In this document: positions 62,795 to 64,000 of the stretch, piece after piece
Position numbering within the stretch: the stretch's first letter is position 1
How the letters are laid out: each line of letters begins with the position of its first letter
DNA from: Enchytraeus crypticus
Lineage: Eukaryota; Annelida; Clitellata; Enchytraeida; Enchytraeidae
NCBI GenBank assembly: GCA_905160935.1
Contig: CAJHZI010000534.1
Span: forward strand, 407,501-471,500
DNA: 64,000 nucleotides
Reading direction: 5' to 3'
The notes under the pieces: generated by a model
The model's database searches: none
What the model was told of the DNA's origin: nothing
Seen by the model: the letters and a program-made list of their open reading frames with translations, nothing else
Position numbers and translations under genes: made by a program

Positions 62795-63003
62795 TACCGT
62801 CATCGTTACTATTATTATAGTTGTTGCTGTTGTTGTCGATTACCTTTGTGTTCTTTTTCGAGAGCCTCTGGCAGGAACATGAAGAGGAGGATGAAGAAGG
62901 CCATGAGAGCCAGCACGAGGATGGCGACGACGTGCCAGTACTTGAGCATGAACAGTGAGAACTCGCTCCGAGGTCTGACTTGTTCTGCAGTGTGGGGTCT
63001 GTA
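51951..63003 (-). CDS. Type II transmembrane C-type lectin-like protein (5' end not found)
   Basis: Three minus-strand exons with matching phases: 63003-62844 (phase 0 in, 1 out), 58194-58015 (1 in, 1 out) and 52270-51951 (1 in, TGA at 51953-51951). The first encodes a basic segment, then a hydrophobic helix (YWHVVAILVLALMAFFILL) and a short stalk. The second starts CSDGYIASSGQCLRF and holds SFNDAKDFC, the first half of a C-type lectin-like domain. The third ends MCVVYRQIPSRGFVW, then MDC and CFVCQ, the second half. Basic residues before the helix favour a type II topology with the lectin domain outside or in the lumen (inference). No EPN or QPD motif is visible, so calcium-dependent sugar binding is doubtful. 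The N-terminal exon may lie beyond 64000. Confidence 0.72.
52440..52800 (+). pseudogene. Non-LTR reverse transcriptase remnant (RT first half)
   Basis: Fragments in shifting frames: VMERVVDSW, then YDKVPRDQVWDFLRK. YDKVPR is a conserved RT word in several animal LINE families. Lies inside the lectin gene's last intron, with the fragment at 55262-55515 possibly its continuation. Confidence 0.65.
52810..53520. other. Intron, unassigned
   Basis: A minus-strand open frame at 53028-53387 (119 codons) has Asn/Leu-rich LINE-tail-like words but no firm motif. A SINE-like segment may lie at 52895-52960. Confidence 0.35.
53528..53790. repeat. TTCGGTTCG-rich irregular repeat
   Basis: Units of GTTCGGTTCGTCGAAAATGA and GCAGTTGACATTTTGAGAG occur two to three times. 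GC content is higher than in the flanks. Confidence 0.75.
53791..54560. other. Intron, AT-rich, nothing recognised
   Basis: No repeat family, open frame or motif could be supported here. Confidence 0.5.
54660..55015. repeat. Fold-back structure with nested hairpin
   Basis: Outer arms 54750-54800 and 54960-55010 are inverted repeats of 51 bp with two mismatches. Inside, GGTTCGGTTTGGA and TCCAAACCGAAC (about 54890-54920) form a second hairpin. GTCGGAACCAGCCTTAC occurs at 54661 and 54872. Confidence 0.9.
55262..55515 (+). pseudogene. Non-LTR reverse transcriptase remnant (catalytic box region)
   Basis: Reads FRVKIALH, then LFTDDLVIVGDSVKNVN, then SVRKELMSKGLKVNKEN. The F-DD box is followed by the usual GLK-N--K. 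A deletion removed the QGS...SP block between the first two. Confidence 0.7.
55557..55593. repeat. (TA)n microsatellite
   Basis: AT dinucleotide run, followed by a SINE-like tRNA relic at 55615-55700 (reverse; GAGGCCATCGATTAGAATCC). Confidence 0.88.
56612..56745 (+). repeat. SINE B copy
   Basis: GGAGCCAGTGACGACGTCGG, ATTCAAATCCTGGGCTCGCC, GAAACTGACGTTAACCTTAG. Close to a consensus. Confidence 0.88.
56908..57056. repeat. (GAT)n/(GAC)n microsatellite
   Basis: GATGATGATG runs with an inner GACGACGACG block. Confidence 0.95.
57057..57910. other. Intron of lectin gene, nothing recognised
   Basis: No repeat family or coding region supported. (GAT)n resumes at 57915-57992, just after the donor of the lectin exon at 58015. 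Confidence 0.5.
58015..58194 (-). CDS. Lectin gene, first half of C-type lectin domain
   Basis: 180 nt, phase 1 in and out, acceptor TTGCACAG, donor TTG|GTTAGA. Contains the N-terminal Cys pair (CSDG with GQC) and SFNDAKDFCRAMNTQLL. An alternative acceptor TTATTAG would start at 58229 in phase 0. Confidence 0.75.
58385..58577 (-). pseudogene. Non-LTR retrotransposon C-terminal fragment
   Basis: Minus strand reads RLRFLGHLLRMSEDRYAKTA, then KGKRGRPRSTWLSTIN, the GHxxRM and GRPxxxW words of LINE ORF2 C-termini. Preceded by ETVLE, as at 33717-33881. Confidence 0.75.
58577..58634. repeat. (TA)n microsatellite
   Basis: Uninterrupted AT run. Further runs at 59057-59090 and 59128-59170, and (AAT)n at 58731-58773. 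Confidence 0.93.
58725..58990 (+). repeat. Dispersed repeat G copy
   Basis: (AAT)n, ACATCTGTTTTCTCATCC, CAGATCAATTCACCCAG, ATGTGCTGAGGAG, AACGAAAGCCAGTCCGGTG. Confidence 0.8.
59616..61145 (+). pseudogene. Broken LINE copy 2 (RT, C-terminus and 3' tail)
   Basis: Same family as the copy at 4780-6360. Reads TLDLSAAFDNIDHQILLQRL, YGVPLDSVLGPILFNLYTTQ, HLADDTHLYTC (LADD at the catalytic box), LNPSKTEFVLFGTLQQ, then LPSCETDRLQFIQNSLPRA and HVTPILKSLHWLKVRERI. At least four frameshifts. The 3' tail ends CACTCTAATCGTATTG, then (TTG)n at 61131-61150. 5'-truncated before the endonuclease. Confidence 0.85.
61160..62740. other. Lectin intron, mostly unassigned
   Basis: Only a reverse SINE A fragment at 62140-62200 (TACTCTCAGATCTGCGCTGC) was recognised. 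AT-rich otherwise. Confidence 0.5.
62750..62800. repeat. (ATC)n microsatellite near lectin TM exon donor
   Basis: CATCATCATC run preceded by GTCGTCGTCG. Lies about 45 bp inside the intron after the TM exon. Confidence 0.92.
62844..63003 (-). CDS. Lectin gene, transmembrane exon
   Basis: 160 nt, acceptor ATATTTCAG, donor AAG|GTAATC. Basic N-terminal stretch (EQVRPRSEF), a helix of about 23 hydrophobic residues starting at YWHVV, then LPEALEKEHK. GC-rich compared with the flanking DNA. Confidence 0.75.
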
Positions 63004-63009
63004 CTGAAA

Positions 63010-63530
63010 TATTCAACAGTTCAATAGAATCCAAAGTGTTTATCTTACATGTAATGTGTTAATGTAGTTTTTGTATATTTTACATTGTTTTATTGTACTT
63101 GTTATATGTTTGTATAATTGTTGTTTATCACACATTGCTTTTCCTACTTGTTATATGTTTGTGTGGTTTTTGTATAGCTTAAATTGCTTTCTCTTACCTG
63201 TTATATGTTTATCTGTTTTTCATAGGTTTATATTGTTTAATCTTAGGTATTATGTGCTTGTATGATTTAAAAAATATATTTTATGTTGTTTTATCGAGAA
63301 ATCGACATTTATAATTTGTTGCATCCATTACAAGTTTTTGCAATAGCGTAATCCCTCTATTTTTGCTATGTTTGTTTGTCAATCATGCTGTATGGCTGAG
63401 TAATTTTTGTCGTACATTTAAAAAATCAAGCTAATTTTGAATTAAATTTTTGATAAGAGGATGAATAAAAGGAGCCTGATAACAAATTGTGAATAGAAAA
63501 ATATAGGCCTACCTTGGACCTGTCATTGAC
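63010..63530. other. Upstream of lectin TM exon
   Basis: Imperfect repeats of TTACTTGTTATATGTTTGT (63060-63250). No earlier exon recognised. Confidence 0.5.
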
Positions 63531-63579
63531 TCATCACGGTAGAGATAGAGAGTGTGTTTGGGTGAGAGAGATAGTGAGA

Positions 63580-63617
<38 letters not shown>

Positions 63618-63660
63618 AAGTATGAAAGAGAGAGATATTGATTGAGAGATAGATAACTTT
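63500..63660 (-). repeat. Repeat D fragment with (AG)n
   Basis: GACCTGTCATTGACTCATCA, then GAGAGA/GATAGATA runs. Confidence 0.75.
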
Positions 63661-63679
63661 AGGAAGATAGATAATACTA

Positions 63680-64000
63680 ATAATAATAATAAAGGTTTAA
63701 CGTCTGTTTCCTCATCCAGGGATGATGTCAGGGACGTCCCCAACAGCACACATCACTACAGATCAATTCACACAGACCAATCTGCAAAAGAAGAAATGTG
63801 CTGAGGAGAAGTAAGGTCCTAAACGAAAGCCAGTCCGGTGATCAAAAAATGGTCAAGGTGGATTGATTATGTCTATGGTGGGAAAAGGCAAGTTTTAAGC
63901 TTGCTAGAGAAAGTTGAAAGAGAAAAACAAGAGCGGAGATTAGCAGGTAAAGAGTTCCAGATTGTGGGTGCTGCGTAAGAAAATGAACGTCTGCCCAATG
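63680..64000 (+). repeat. Dispersed repeat G, longest copy (runs off the window)
   Basis: TAATAATAATAAAGGTTTAA, CAGGGATGATGTCAGGGACG, GACCAATCTGCAAAAG, GAAAGCCAGTCCGGTGATC, then AACAAGAGCGGAG and TTCCAGATTGTGGGTGCTGC. Confidence 0.82.

Overview
This window comes from an AT-rich invertebrate animal nuclear genome. The evidence is spliced genes with GT-AG introns, dense tRNA-derived SINE-like repeats, decayed non-LTR retrotransposons and many long microsatellites. The genes are typical of animals: a ciliary protein, a Golgi tether, a dolichol-pathway enzyme and a type II membrane lectin. The phylum cannot be fixed from the sequence alone. Bacterial features (operons, ribosome binding sites, CRISPR) are absent and not expected.

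Layout. 1-913: intron sequence of CFAP70 with a collapsed Tc1/mariner-like transposon remnant. 914-2710: the last two exons of CFAP70 (+), a motile-cilium protein. 2711-8750: intergenic, holding a broken non-LTR reverse transcriptase (+), a second one (-) with a SINE nested in it, and several SINE copies. 8751-34059: a complete COG2 gene (+), 18 exons, 749 codons, with every intron phase consistent; it is a subunit of the conserved oligomeric Golgi complex. 34060-38095: convergent intergenic region. 45631-38096: a DHDDS-like cis-prenyltransferase gene (-); six exons are clear and a seventh, internal one is doubtful. 45632-51950: repeats and retroelement remnants. 63003-51951: three phase-compatible exons (-) that together encode a transmembrane helix and a full C-type lectin-like domain, best read as a type II membrane lectin whose first exon was not found. 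Its introns hold another copy of the 4.9-6.3 kb LINE family.

Most notable signal. Tandem repeats are repeatedly anchored at splice junctions. Upstream of the last CFAP70 exon lie five degenerate copies of the acceptor plus the first 13 codons, each in frame and each closed by TGA at codon 14. Upstream of COG2 exon 17 lie ten copies of its acceptor and exon start at exactly 35-bp spacing. Downstream of COG2 exon 8 the donor GTGAGT recurs 14 more times at exactly 31-bp spacing. Other donors and acceptors of COG2, CFAP70 and DHDDS abut GTGCGT, TGTA, TTGA, CT or ATC arrays. Several other minisatellites grow out of the ends of interspersed repeats (SINE, LINE 3' tail, a dispersed ATC-headed repeat). 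There are also young inverted duplications, one a perfect 59-bp pair.

Limits: exon calls rest on reading frames, splice consensus and remembered family conservation, with no transcript or database check. Edges of interspersed repeats are approximate.
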